Below, piece after piece: positions 23,921 to 31,343 of a DNA stretch of 31,646 bases. The position numbers and the translations under genes are program-made. The notes beneath the pieces are model-generated. The model was not told where the DNA came from, made no database searches, and saw only the letters and a list, made by a program, of their open reading frames with translations. This stretch comes from an uncultured Flavobacteriaceae bacterium (GTDB lineage: Bacteria; Bacteroidota; Bacteroidia; Flavobacteriales; Flavobacteriaceae): assembly GCA_937901915.1 (NCBI GenBank), contig CALGUD010000144.1:1-31646 (forward strand), in the 5' to 3' direction. Each line of letters starts with the position of its first letter. Position 1 is the first letter of the stretch.

Positions 23921-24904
23921 CTACCATAGTTGATGTACCAGGGGTTTAATATTCTTGTTGTATATAGATTTAACCTTATTCATCTCTTGTTGTGTTAAAT
24001 CGGGAAGTTCACTGGCTTTAATATTGGCCAATAGTTGCTCTTGTTTAGATGCTCCGGGTATTACACAACTTACTTCATTAAACATTAATATCCACTTTAA
24101 AGCCAATAAAGCTAAATCACTGTCCGGAAAAGCCAATTTTATCTCATCTAGAGCCTTTAGTCCGGTTTCATAATCAATCCCCGAAAAGGTTTCCCCTTTG
24201 TCAAAAGCTTTCCCTTCACGATTAAAATTTCTGTGGTCTTCTCTTGAGAAAGATGTGTTTTTATCAAACTTTCCGGTAAGTAATCCGCTTGCTAACGGAA
24301 CACGCACTATAACACCAACGTTATTCATTTTAGCGAGATCCAAAAACAAGTCATCGGGCCGTTGTCTGAACATGTTAAATATGATCTGCACAGTACTTAC
24401 CACATCAAATTCCATAGCCTTAATGGCTTGTTCAACTTTTTCGACACTCACACCCATATTCAGGATTTTCCCTTCGGCGATTAATTTTTCAAACTCTTCA
24501 AAGATCTCAGGGCGATAGAACACTTCATTAGGCGGACAATGAATCTGCACCAGGTCAATACACTCAAGCTGCATGTTTTTGAGGCTGTCTTCTACAAAAC
24601 CCCTTAGTGCTTTTGGTGTATATGCTTCATTTGTATGAGGATTGAGCCTTCTACCACATTTTGTGGCTACATAAATACGTTCGGAACGGTTTTTTACCAA
24701 CCTGCCTACTGCTTTTTCACTTTCACGATCGCCGTACACATCTGCAGTATCAATAAAATTTATGCCATTGTCTATAGCGGTATTTAAAATTTCATCAGCA
24801 TTTTTATGGCTAAACGGGTCACCCCATTTACCACCTACCTGCCATGTACCCAAACTTATTTCAGATATTTTGAATCCGGTTTTGCCTAGAATCCTGTATT
24901 TCAT
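23921..24904 (-). CDS. Aldo/keto reductase
   Basis: A 327-residue cytoplasmic NAD(P)H-dependent reductase with tetrad D52, Y57, K82 and H122 (INFIDTADVYGD, IYVATKCGRR, IDLVQIHCPP) and the late cofactor segment VIPGASKQEQL. It resembles the broad YajO/IolS-like group (KYRILGKTGFKISEISLGTW at the start). The substrate is not evident. It differs clearly from the neighbouring YghZ-type reductase (for example QIHCPP against FYHHRPD), so the two are not recent duplicates. The gene follows the DUF2721 gene by four bases and precedes the DinB-like gene by one, so all are almost certainly on one transcript. Confidence 0.9.
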   Translation of the reverse strand: MKYRILGKTGFKISEISLGTWQVGGKWGDPFSHKNADEILNTAIDNGINFIDTADVYGDRESEKAVGRLVKNRSERIYVATKCGRRLNPHTNEAYTPKALRGFVEDSLKNMQLECIDLVQIHCPPNEVFYRPEIFEEFEKLIAEGKILNMGVSVEKVEQAIKAMEFDVVSTVQIIFNMFRQRPDDLFLDLAKMNNVGVIVRVPLASGLLTGKFDKNTSFSREDHRNFNREGKAFDKGETFSGIDYETGLKALDEIKLAFPDSDLALLALKWILMFNEVSCVIPGASKQEQLLANIKASELPDLTQQEMNKVKSIYNKNIKPLVHQLW

Positions 24905-24908
24905 TGTA

Positions 24909-25316
24909 TTAGTCTTTTTTATCTTTTTCTTCGATATTTTTTAAGTGAATGTTCAGGGCCCTGACGGATATTTGAATTTCCCACAAAGATAAACCTAAAG
25001 ACACCAGGAGTAATATAAGGGCAATGCCGAACAGCCATTTTCCTAATAACTGGTTGTCCGCAAAAAGCAAGAACATGCACAGCACACATAAAAAGAGGCT
25101 GGCCACTCCAAAGAACTGCATACTTCTTATAAGTACTACCCTTTTTCTAAGGTTTTTTATCTGTCCTACCAAAAACCGGTTCGGGTTTTCCTGATATTCG
25201 CCATGAAGCCTTCTTATCAGGTTAGCGATGGCTAAAAATCGGTTTGTATAGGCAAGCAGCAACAGAGAAATTGCCGAAAACAGAAGTCCCGGGGTTGTTA
25301 GGGTAAGGTCACTCAT
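24909..25316 (-). CDS. DUF2721 family membrane protein
   Basis: The 135-residue protein fits the DUF2721 family of small bacterial membrane proteins with unknown function. It has an N-terminal hydrophobic helix (about 8-30), a basic middle section with RLHGEYQ and IKNLRKRVVLIRSMQFFGVA, two further hydrophobic helices (about 65-85 and 92-112), and a charged C-terminal tail ending EEKDKKD. It is the first gene of the run leading into the aldo/keto reductases. It is divergent from the DUF1697 gene, with which it shares a 110-base upstream region. The context gives no function. Confidence 0.82.
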   Translation of the reverse strand: MSDLTLTTPGLLFSAISLLLLAYTNRFLAIANLIRRLHGEYQENPNRFLVGQIKNLRKRVVLIRSMQFFGVASLFLCVLCMFLLFADNQLLGKWLFGIALILLLVSLGLSLWEIQISVRALNIHLKNIEEKDKKD

Positions 25317-25396
25317 ATTGGTTCGTCAATATTTTTTTAAAAATACATTACATTAAGCGAGAATGAAAATTATTTTTAGAAAGATTAACAGTTGGC

Positions 25397-25404
25397 TATC
25401 TTTA
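25397..25404 (+). promoter_or_regulatory. Weak candidate -7 promoter element (tatcttta)
   Basis: Seven of eight positions match the flavobacterial TAnnTTTG element. A start of transcription about seven bases downstream would leave almost no leader before the ATG at 25415 but a normal short leader before the ATG at 25427. This fits the later start. The -33 element is unclear. Confidence 0.3.
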
Positions 25405-25426
25405 GACACAGATAATGATTTTGTTT

Positions 25427-25966
25427 ATGCAAACCTATATTTTATTACTCCGCGGTATAAATGTTGGAGGGCACAGGAAAATAAAAATGGCCGAATTTAA
25501 AACCGAATTAGAAAAACTTGAACTTCAAGAGGTTAAAACCTATATCCAGAGCGGGAACATTGTTTTTAAATATGAAAAAGTTGCAGAAAACACCCTTGCA
25601 GCAGCTATAGAAGGGTTAATTCTGAAGAAATATGGATTTGAGGTTAGTGCGCTGTTGCTCACTGCAGAAAGTTTTGTAGCTATTTTTAATAACAATCCAT
25701 ATTTGCCAGAGAGAGAAAATGAAATTGAAAAATTGTATTGTACACTGCTTTATGAAATGCCTGAGCCAGCCAAAATGAAAACTTTAAAAGCGGCAGAAAC
25801 TCATGGAGATGAATTTGCACCCAGGGGGAAATGCCTATATTTTTATTATGTAAACGGGTATGGGAAGTCAAAACTTAATAATCCGGTAATTGAAAGTAAA
25901 TTAAAAGTAAAAGCCACAACCCGTAATTGGAAAACAATGACTAAATTGATTGATATGATTGGATGA
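25427..25966 (+). CDS. DUF1697 family protein
   Basis: This 179-residue cytoplasmic protein has the hallmarks of DUF1697: YILLLRGINVGGHRKIKMAE at the start, TYIQSGNIVF (about 39-48), NNPYLPE near the middle, and TTRNWKTMTKL near the end. The fold is known from structural genomics but the function is not. The ATG at 25427 places the conserved MQTYILLLRGIN at the N-terminus. An in-frame ATG four codons upstream (25415) is less likely. The gene is followed on the same strand by an ABC ATPase after 64 bases, with no evident functional link. DUF1697 genes are often single and horizontally mobile among soil and marine bacteria, as general knowledge of the family. Confidence 0.88.
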   Translation: MQTYILLLRGINVGGHRKIKMAEFKTELEKLELQEVKTYIQSGNIVFKYEKVAENTLAAAIEGLILKKYGFEVSALLLTAESFVAIFNNNPYLPERENEIEKLYCTLLYEMPEPAKMKTLKAAETHGDEFAPRGKCLYFYYVNGYGKSKLNNPVIESKLKVKATTRNWKTMTKLIDMIG

Positions 25967-26030
25967 AACGGATATCATATTAAGATGTGCCGGAAAACCT
26001 GAACTTTTTTATTTATTGAAATTGTTAAAC

Positions 26031-26999
26031 ATGTTAGAAGTAAAAAACATATCATTTTGTTATGATATCCTGCCTGTGTTAAGGGAATTAAATTTTTCGA
26101 CCCCTAGAGGGCAACATTTGGCCGTTATGGGTGAGAGTGGGTGTGGCAAGAGTACACTTCTGAAGGTAATTTACGGTTTACTCCAGGTTGACCAGGGTGA
26201 AATATACTATAATAACGAAAAACTTTTAGGGCCTGACTTTCATTTAATACCGGGAGAAGATTTTATGAAATACCTGGCACAGGATTTTGACCTGATGCCA
26301 TTTACTACTGCTGAAGAAAATGTTGGCAAATACCTTTCTAATTTTCATAAAGCAGAAAAGAAAAAGCGGGTAAAAGAACTTTTGGATCTGGTCGGAATGT
26401 CTGCCTATACCCATGTAAAACCTTTAAACATGAGTCGCGGGCAACAACAACGTATAGCTTTGGCAAAGGTTTTGGCTAAAGAACCCGAAATAATTTTACT
26501 TGATGAACCCTTTAGCAGTATTGATAATTTTAAAAAAAATGATTTAAGACGAAACCTCTTTGCCTATTTTAAAGAGAAAAACATTACCTGTATTGTAGCT
26601 ACTCATGATATTGATGATGCCTTGGCATATGCCGATGAGATTCTTGTTTTAAAAAAAGGGGAGATAGCAAGCAGGGGCACCCCTGAAAATTTATACCAAA
26701 ACCCACCCGAAATATATGTAGCTTCATTGTTTGGTGAAGTAAGTGAATTGCCAGTTCATTTGCTCATTCCCTTTAAAGATAAAACCAAAACAATATTGAT
26801 TTATCCGCATGAGATATTCATTACAAAAAAGTCTGCTTTAAAAGTTGTAATTAAGAAAAGCTATTATAAAGGCCATACATTTTTACATGAAGCTTATTAT
26901 AGGGATGAGGTTGTTTTCTTTGAAAATCCGGTGGAAATAGAAGTAAATAAATCCGTTTTCCTGGCCGTTAACAAGAAACTTTTGGAAGTAAGGATATAA
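26031..26999 (+). CDS. ABC transporter ATP-binding protein, importer type, no permease nearby
   Basis: A 322-residue ATPase with all nucleotide-binding motifs: Walker A GESGCGKST (34-42), Q-loop glutamine Q84, a signature altered to MSRGQQQR (usually LSGGQ), Walker B IILLDEP (154-160) and the H-loop H192 (ATHDIDDA). The C-terminal 95 residues (from about 228) resemble the extra regulatory domain of CysA/PotA/FbpC-type importers but are not clearly TOBE. The start at 26031 gives MLEVKNISFCY, the normal beginning. The open frame from 25959 overlaps the DUF1697 gene and adds an unlikely N-terminus. No membrane or binding-protein gene lies nearby, so its partner must be elsewhere or it works without one. 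The transported substrate is unknown. Confidence 0.87.
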   Translation: MLEVKNISFCYDILPVLRELNFSTPRGQHLAVMGESGCGKSTLLKVIYGLLQVDQGEIYYNNEKLLGPDFHLIPGEDFMKYLAQDFDLMPFTTAEENVGKYLSNFHKAEKKKRVKELLDLVGMSAYTHVKPLNMSRGQQQRIALAKVLAKEPEIILLDEPFSSIDNFKKNDLRRNLFAYFKEKNITCIVATHDIDDALAYADEILVLKKGEIASRGTPENLYQNPPEIYVASLFGEVSELPVHLLIPFKDKTKTILIYPHEIFITKKSALKVVIKKSYYKGHTFLHEAYYRDEVVFFENPVEIEVNKSVFLAVNKKLLEVRI

Positions 27000-27019
27000 A
27001 AAGAGACCGTGTAAAAAGA

Positions 27020-27077
27020 ATGAGGACTTATTAAGGTTGAGTAGCAGTAGACTTAATTGATCCTCATGGTAAGTCCT
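27020..27077. other. Overlapping alternative inverted repeats in intergenic DNA
   Basis: Two perfect inverted repeats share bases, so only one can form at a time: atgagga/tcctcat (27020-27026 with 27061-27067) and aggactta/taagtcct (27023-27030 with 27070-27077). They lie just after the ABC ATPase stop. They could form a switching 3' structure or be chance. No reading frame of interest lies here. Confidence 0.35.
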
Positions 27078-27130
27078 GAATACTACTTTATTGCTCATGC
27101 TTAGAAATTAAACATGTTCACCATTTATAC

Positions 27131-27163
27131 AAAAAAAGAGGCTGTCTTTTTAGACAGCCTCTT
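27131..27163 (-). terminator. Strong intrinsic terminator of the lipoprotein gene
   Basis: A perfect 12-bp stem (aagaggctgtct / agacagcctctt) closes a tttt loop. Read on the minus strand it is followed by a run of Ts (the a-tract at 27131-27137), 25 bases after the lipoprotein stop. It may also stop plus-strand transcripts from the ABC ATPase, although the T-tail on that side is poor. Confidence 0.85.
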
Positions 27164-27188
27164 ATATATGTTTGCACTTTTTGTTAAC

Positions 27189-27707
27189 CTATCTTATTTC
27201 CTTGGTATATATATAAGTTACGGTAGTGGAAATATTCATACCTTCAACGTCTGTAATTACTTCTTCAAATTCAACACTAAAAGCAGAATCATCGCCAGCA
27301 AAGGTTAAGTTTACTTCAAATTCATAGCAAGTATTAATGAAGGAAAGCTTATTGCCTTCTAATTTCCAGGAACTGATAGATTCACTTTCGTTGGAGCAAT
27401 CAGTTGCTAAAGTTCCCATCAGAAATTTCATCACACGGTCATCATCAAAAGTGTAATAGCGATCTTTCTCACAGGCGCTCACTTGCTCAAATAAATCGGT
27501 AGAGGGGTTTTCAGTGTCATCATCGGTAAGGTCAATTTCATCTTCTGCTACCGCAGCCGTAAGATACCAACTACCAACCAGTGTTTCTTCAGCAGGCAGT
27601 AATTCACCTGCATAATCCGGAGGACAGTTATTATCATCATCAGAATTACAGCCAGTTAATAATATACCCATTGTTGCAATTGCAAATACTATAAATTTTG
27701 TTTTCAT
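27189..27707 (-). CDS. Lipocalin-like surface lipoprotein
   Basis: This 172-residue protein starts with a lipoprotein signal (lipobox LLTGC, lipidated C20) followed by NSDDDNN. The acidic residues right after the cysteine resemble the Bacteroidota surface-export signal, so it may be displayed on the outer face of the outer membrane. The rest (LVGSWYLTAA near 43-52, then alternating beta-strand pattern with YYTFDDDRVMKF and SWKLEGNKLSF) fits the lipocalin-like domains common in Flavobacteria. Cysteines at about 28, 79, 103 and 122 may form disulfides. No ligand can be named. It is a single gene with its own strong terminator, downstream of the Gre-like gene by 70 bases. Confidence 0.82.
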   Translation of the reverse strand: MKTKFIVFAIATMGILLTGCNSDDDNNCPPDYAGELLPAEETLVGSWYLTAAVAEDEIDLTDDDTENPSTDLFEQVSACEKDRYYTFDDDRVMKFLMGTLATDCSNESESISSWKLEGNKLSFINTCYEFEVNLTFAGDDSAFSVEFEEVITDVEGMNISTTVTYIYTKEIR

Positions 27708-27777
27708 ATTTTTGTTTTTCGTGTTTATTAATAGAATGCATAAAACCTCAAAAGGTTGCGTCTTGTATTAAAAAAAA

Positions 27778-28239
27778 TTATTCAATTTTTAAGATCCTGA
27801 AACAAGATCTATTAAAAATAACCTCATCGTCTACTTTTTTACCCAACAATAATTTGCCAATAGGTGTATCAGGTGCAATCGCATAATATGAAACATTTTT
27901 TACTTCAACTTTACCTACTGAAATGGCAATAAAGTAATTAACCTGAGAAGTTATGACCAGGCTCCCTAGTTTAATAACTTCTGAATGGTTTTCTATACTT
28001 ACTTTTGAAATAAGTTTTTCCAGTTTTTCTGCTTCAAACAACTGCCTGCCTGATTTTTCACGTTCCAGTTGTACCATAGCCCTGCCCGTTTCATGCTTGT
28101 CTCCGGCACTACTTTTTGTTTCACTGTTCAACGATTCTTCCAGGGATTTAATTTGTGACCTGAGTTTCTGTAATCGTTGATCTACATATTCTCTGCAGGT
28201 ATCCAAAAGTTGTTTTTTTATGTGATAAGGATCCTGCAT
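27778..28239 (-). CDS. GreA/GreB-like factor (often mislabelled 3-oxoacyl-ACP synthase)
   Basis: The 153-residue cytoplasmic protein has an N-terminal coiled-coil region (about 15-80, RLQKLRSQIKSLEESLNSET) with the strongly conserved SSAGDKHETGRAMVQLEREK (43-62). A C-terminal beta domain (about 88-153) includes YYAIAPDTPIGKLLLGKKVD. This layout matches the transcript-cleavage factor fold, in which the coiled coil enters the RNA polymerase secondary channel and the C-domain binds polymerase. In Flavobacteriaceae this family is commonly annotated as 3-oxoacyl-ACP synthase, which the sequence does not support because it lacks any thiolase-fold motif. True GreA has acidic residues at the coiled-coil tip, and the AGDKHET segment is the counterpart here. 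Whether it cleaves RNA is unknown. Confidence 0.8.
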   Translation of the reverse strand: MQDPYHIKKQLLDTCREYVDQRLQKLRSQIKSLEESLNSETKSSAGDKHETGRAMVQLEREKSGRQLFEAEKLEKLISKVSIENHSEVIKLGSLVITSQVNYFIAISVGKVEVKNVSYYAIAPDTPIGKLLLGKKVDDEVIFNRSCFRILKIE

Positions 28240-28295
28240 TTGATCTATAATAACGTAATTGAGATAGAATTAATTGTACTTTATTATTTACTTAT

Positions 28296-28410
28296 TTTTC
28301 TTTCTTTTGCTCGCTCACCCTTTGAATGTGCTAACGCTAAACCTTCAGCGACACGCGTGCCCCCAGAATGACTTGGTCGGGTTGGCGCTCAGATATACAA
28401 AGAAAGAAAA
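28296..28410. repeat. GC-rich intergenic island bounded by inverted repeats
   Basis: A GC-rich block of about 88 bases with a different base mix from its AT-rich surroundings is flanked by near-perfect inverted repeats, ttttctttcttttg (28296-28309) and caaagaaagaaaa (28398-28410), differing by one T. It lies between the Gre-like and aldehyde dehydrogenase genes. On the minus strand about 30 codons stay open (containing GGTRVAEGLALAHSKGERAK) but lack a start. It may be a miniature mobile or dispersed repeat element, or the remnant of a gene end. No target-site duplication was evident. Confidence 0.5.
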
Positions 28411-28506
28411 GGATTTACATGCGTATCATCCAACTGTCATTCATCACCAATGTACTACAACCGTGCAGTGAAAGTATTTAGAAAACCATGATTTCTTTAC
28501 AAACCT

Positions 28507-30087
28507 TTATTTCTCCCTGTTGCCGTTAACCATCCTCCAGATATTAAGCGGGTTATTGGTTTTTAGTTCCTCCGGCAGCAAAAACTGTGGAAAGTCCTGG
28601 TAACAAACAGGCCTTGTGAACCTGGCTATTGCCATAGTCCCCACTGATGTTGACCGGCTGTCAGTTGTTGCAGGAAATGGGCCTCCGTGTACCATAGAAT
28701 GGCAAACCTCAACTCCTGTCGGGAATCCATTAATGATTAACCGGCCTACTTTTAACTCCAGGATTTCAATCAGGTCTTTATAATCCTTCAGGTCATCTTC
28801 AGTAGCATGTATGGTAGCCGTTAAGTGGCCTGATAGTTTTTTTGCGGCGCTTAGTAATTCATTTTTATTATTTGCAGAAAGCATAAGGGTAGAAGGGCCA
28901 AAAACTTCTTCTTCCAAATGGCTGTTTTCAATAAAATTCTGAACGTTAGATTCAAATAAGTACGCAGTTCCTTTATATCCTTCTGAATTTTCTTTTCCTG
29001 AAGCTAAAAGTTCTACCCCCATTTCCGCTGATAATTTCTTTACACCACCTTCATAAGCTAATCGGATCCCGGCATTGAGCATAGGTTCTGCATTTGCTTC
29101 TTTAAAAGCGTTTACGGCTGTCAATTTAAAATCGTTTGAATCGGAAGAATTTTCCGTGAAAACGAGGCCCGGATTGGTACAAAATTGTCCAACTCCCATA
29201 GTTACCGATGCTGCAAGTCCTTTAGCAAGGCTCTCTTTACGTTCTTTAAGAGCCCCCGGAAGTATAAAAACCGGATTTGTACTTCCCATTTCAGCATACA
29301 CCGGAATAGGTTCACTACGTTGTGAAGCTGCATCAAAAATGGCTTTTCCGCCCCTGAATGAACCTGTAAAGCCGATAGCTTTGATAGCGGGGTGTTTTAC
29401 CAGCCCCATTCCTACCTCAACGGATCCTCCCTGTACGAGGGAAAAAGTCCCTTCGGGCATATTTGTTTTTTTAACAGCGTTAATAATCGCTTCTGAAATA
29501 AGTTCGCATGTTCCCGGATGTGAGGGGTGTCCTTTTACCACTACCGGACATCCGGCCGCAAGGGCAGAAGCAGTATCGCCACCGGCCACTGAAAATGCAA
29601 GCGGAAAATTACTGGCACCAAAGACGGCTACTGGCCCTAATGCTATTTGCATACTCCTTATATCCTGTTTTGGGAGAGGTTGTCTGTCCGGTATAGCAGT
29701 TTCTATACGGGCATCAACCCATGAACCTTCTTCAAGCAACGAAGCAAACAATTTAAGCTGGTTCATGGTTCTTCCGCGTTCTCCGGTTATTCTGCCTTCA
29801 GGTAAACCCGATTCGGCAGAACAACGTTTTATAAGATCATGACCTAAAGCCAGGATTTCATCGGCTATAGCATTTAAAAAAGCGGCTTTTTCCTTTCCGG
29901 ATTTTTTTCGGTATTCTAAAAAAGCTTTTTCAGCAAGTAAAACAGCCTTGTTTATTTCATCCTGCGTCGCTTCAATATAAGCCGGTTCCATTTTAGAACC
30001 ATCCTGTGGATTGAAAGCATTGAATGTTAAATTTCCCTGAGCGGATTTTTGATTTCCTATAAAGTTTTTTCCTGTAAGCTTATTCAT
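28507..30087 (-). CDS. 2-oxoglutarate-semialdehyde dehydrogenase (aldehyde dehydrogenase, NADP-type)
   Basis: A 526-residue cytoplasmic aldehyde dehydrogenase that should oxidise 2-oxoglutarate semialdehyde to 2-oxoglutarate, the last step of non-phosphorylating pentose and sugar-acid breakdown. Visible residues are N160 (GASNFP), K185 (VVKGHPSHPGT), the general base E266 (YAEMGSTNP) and the nucleophile C303 (GQFCTNPG). The motifs GHPSHPGT and AEMGSTNPVF, with the length of about 525, are typical of the 2-oxoglutarate-semialdehyde dehydrogenase group rather than ordinary aldehyde dehydrogenases. The gene ends a minus-strand unit with a keto-deoxy-acid dehydratase and an IlvD/Edd dehydratase, which supplies exactly the expected substrate. 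This gives the strongest functional assignment in the window. Confidence 0.9.
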   Translation of the reverse strand: MNKLTGKNFIGNQKSAQGNLTFNAFNPQDGSKMEPAYIEATQDEINKAVLLAEKAFLEYRKKSGKEKAAFLNAIADEILALGHDLIKRCSAESGLPEGRITGERGRTMNQLKLFASLLEEGSWVDARIETAIPDRQPLPKQDIRSMQIALGPVAVFGASNFPLAFSVAGGDTASALAAGCPVVVKGHPSHPGTCELISEAIINAVKKTNMPEGTFSLVQGGSVEVGMGLVKHPAIKAIGFTGSFRGGKAIFDAASQRSEPIPVYAEMGSTNPVFILPGALKERKESLAKGLAASVTMGVGQFCTNPGLVFTENSSDSNDFKLTAVNAFKEANAEPMLNAGIRLAYEGGVKKLSAEMGVELLASGKENSEGYKGTAYLFESNVQNFIENSHLEEEVFGPSTLMLSANNKNELLSAAKKLSGHLTATIHATEDDLKDYKDLIEILELKVGRLIINGFPTGVEVCHSMVHGGPFPATTDSRSTSVGTMAIARFTRPVCYQDFPQFLLPEELKTNNPLNIWRMVNGNREK

Positions 30088-30111
30088 TTTATCGTTTTAT
30101 AGATTTAATAA

Positions 30112-30492
30112 TTAAATATATAATAAAGGTAAAAAGTGAATAATTGTTCCTAAAAGGAAAACAACTGTTAACATATTCACCCTTTTTGACTTAAAGTTAA
30201 AAAATACAAATTGTTCTATGGTCCTTCCGAGCCAAAAAATACTCATTCCGGCAATAATTACATAGCCCAATTCTGAAGTTACAATCTCTTGTGCATAAAA
30301 GAAATAAATGAAACTCATTAAAAAGAACACATAGATTATTCTTAGATTAAGAATCTGCATAATGGCTTTGTTTGAAAAATGCAGTTTCTTGAGTTCAGAT
30401 TCCCAGTTAAAAATTTTCCAGAAAAAGAGATGAAACAATGCAAATAACAAATTATATATTCCGCAGAGATATATAACTTGTATTACATTCAT
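30112..30492 (-). CDS. Small four-helix membrane protein inside sugar-acid operon
   Basis: This 126-residue protein has about four hydrophobic helices (roughly 5-25, 45-66, 74-92 and 104-124), with a charged loop WESELKKLHFSNKA between the first two and an RTIEQF segment before the last. I do not recognise a named family. Its start overlaps the end of the keto-deoxy-acid dehydratase gene by four bases, and the aldehyde dehydrogenase gene follows after 24 bases. It is therefore translated as part of the catabolic operon and is probably not a stray gene. It is too small for a typical transporter, and a regulatory or accessory role is only a guess. Confidence 0.8.
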   Translation of the reverse strand: MNVIQVIYLCGIYNLLFALFHLFFWKIFNWESELKKLHFSNKAIMQILNLRIIYVFFLMSFIYFFYAQEIVTSELGYVIIAGMSIFWLGRTIEQFVFFNFKSKRVNMLTVVFLLGTIIHFLPLLYI

Positions 30493-31325
30493 TTCACAGT
30501 ATTTATCAGGGTTCCTATATGGTCTATAGTAATTTGTATCTCATCTCCTTTTTGGAGTGTAAATTCAGTGGTAGGTACAATGCCTGTTCCTGTCATTAAT
30601 AAACTTCCATGCGGAAAAGTACATTCCCTGTAAAGATACGAAACCAATTCTTTAGGTTTACGCTTCATCTGGCTAACGGTGGTATTTCCTTCAAAAACTG
30701 ATTTCCCGTTTCTAAAAATTTTCAAATGAATTCCCGAATCTACAGGAAATTCATCTTCCATGACTAAAATACCCGGTCCTACAGCAGCACAGGCATCATA
30801 AGTTTTTGCCTGGGGCAGGTATAATGGATTTTCACCTTCAATACTACGTGAACTCATATCATTACCTACTGTATAGCCCACAATTTTTCCGGATGAAGTG
30901 ATTACAAGTGTTAGTTCAGGTTCCGGAACATCCCACGTAGAATCTTTTCTTATGGCTACCTCGCCACCCGATCCGACTGTTCGCTGAGCAGTTGCTTTAA
31001 AGAACAGTTCCGGCCGGTCGGCTACATATACATTCGCATAGTATTGTCCGCCGCCGGTTTTTTTAGACTCTTCTTCACGGCCCAGTTTGCTGTTAAAATA
31101 AGTTACACCGCTGGCCCATATTTCCTGGCTTTGTACGGGTGCTTCAAGTTCATTTTTAATAAGTGCTTGTGCATTTTCAGCAGGTGCATTTTCAGCAGTA
31201 ATTTTATTTAACTTCTTGAAAAGATCATCATCATTGATAAAATGATCCCAATTTTCATTTTGTACAAGATAGAACGAATTTTCTTTTTCGATAACGATCC
31301 CGCTTTTTACTTTATATATTTTCAT
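30489..31325 (-). CDS. Fumarylacetoacetase-fold 2-keto-3-deoxy-sugar-acid dehydratase
   Basis: The 278-residue cytoplasmic protein has the FAH C-terminal fold. The metal-binding residues are visible: E135 and E137 (VPEPELTLV), D156 (GNDMSSRSIEG) and K174 (QAKTYD). EIWASGVTYFNSKLGREEES near residue 68 and the ending segments fit 2-keto-3-deoxy-D-arabinonate dehydratase and its relatives, which convert a 2-keto-3-deoxy-pentonate to 2-oxoglutarate semialdehyde. That product is the substrate of the aldehyde dehydrogenase encoded in the same unit, and the IlvD/Edd-family gene 18 bases upstream should make its substrate. Ring cleavage of aromatic compounds, another FAH-fold role, fits the context less well. 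An in-frame five-residue duplication (AENAP/AENAQ, about 44-53) is noted separately. Confidence 0.85.
   Translation of the reverse strand: MKIYKVKSGIVIEKENSFYLVQNENWDHFINDDDLFKKLNKITAENAPAENAQALIKNELEAPVQSQEIWASGVTYFNSKLGREEESKKTGGGQYYANVYVADRPELFFKATAQRTVGSGGEVAIRKDSTWDVPEPELTLVITSSGKIVGYTVGNDMSSRSIEGENPLYLPQAKTYDACAAVGPGILVMEDEFPVDSGIHLKIFRNGKSVFEGNTTVSQMKRKPKELVSYLYRECTFPHGSLLMTGTGIVPTTEFTLQKGDEIQITIDHIGTLINTVK
31169..31198. repeat. 15-bp tandem duplication inside the FAH-fold gene
   Basis: The unit gtgcattttcagcag occurs twice in a row, giving AENA twice in the protein (residues about 44-53). Being a multiple of three, it keeps the frame. It lies in the variable N-terminal part and should not affect the active site. 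Confidence 0.85.
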
Positions 31326-31343
31326 CTCTTAATTTGATTTTAT

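Noticed and set aside
29075..29842. 255-codon open frame on the plus strand
   Set aside because: It lies wholly antisense to the aldehyde dehydrogenase gene, whose active-site motifs are clear. The antisense translation shows no domain, and GC-richer coding DNA often leaves such open shadow frames.
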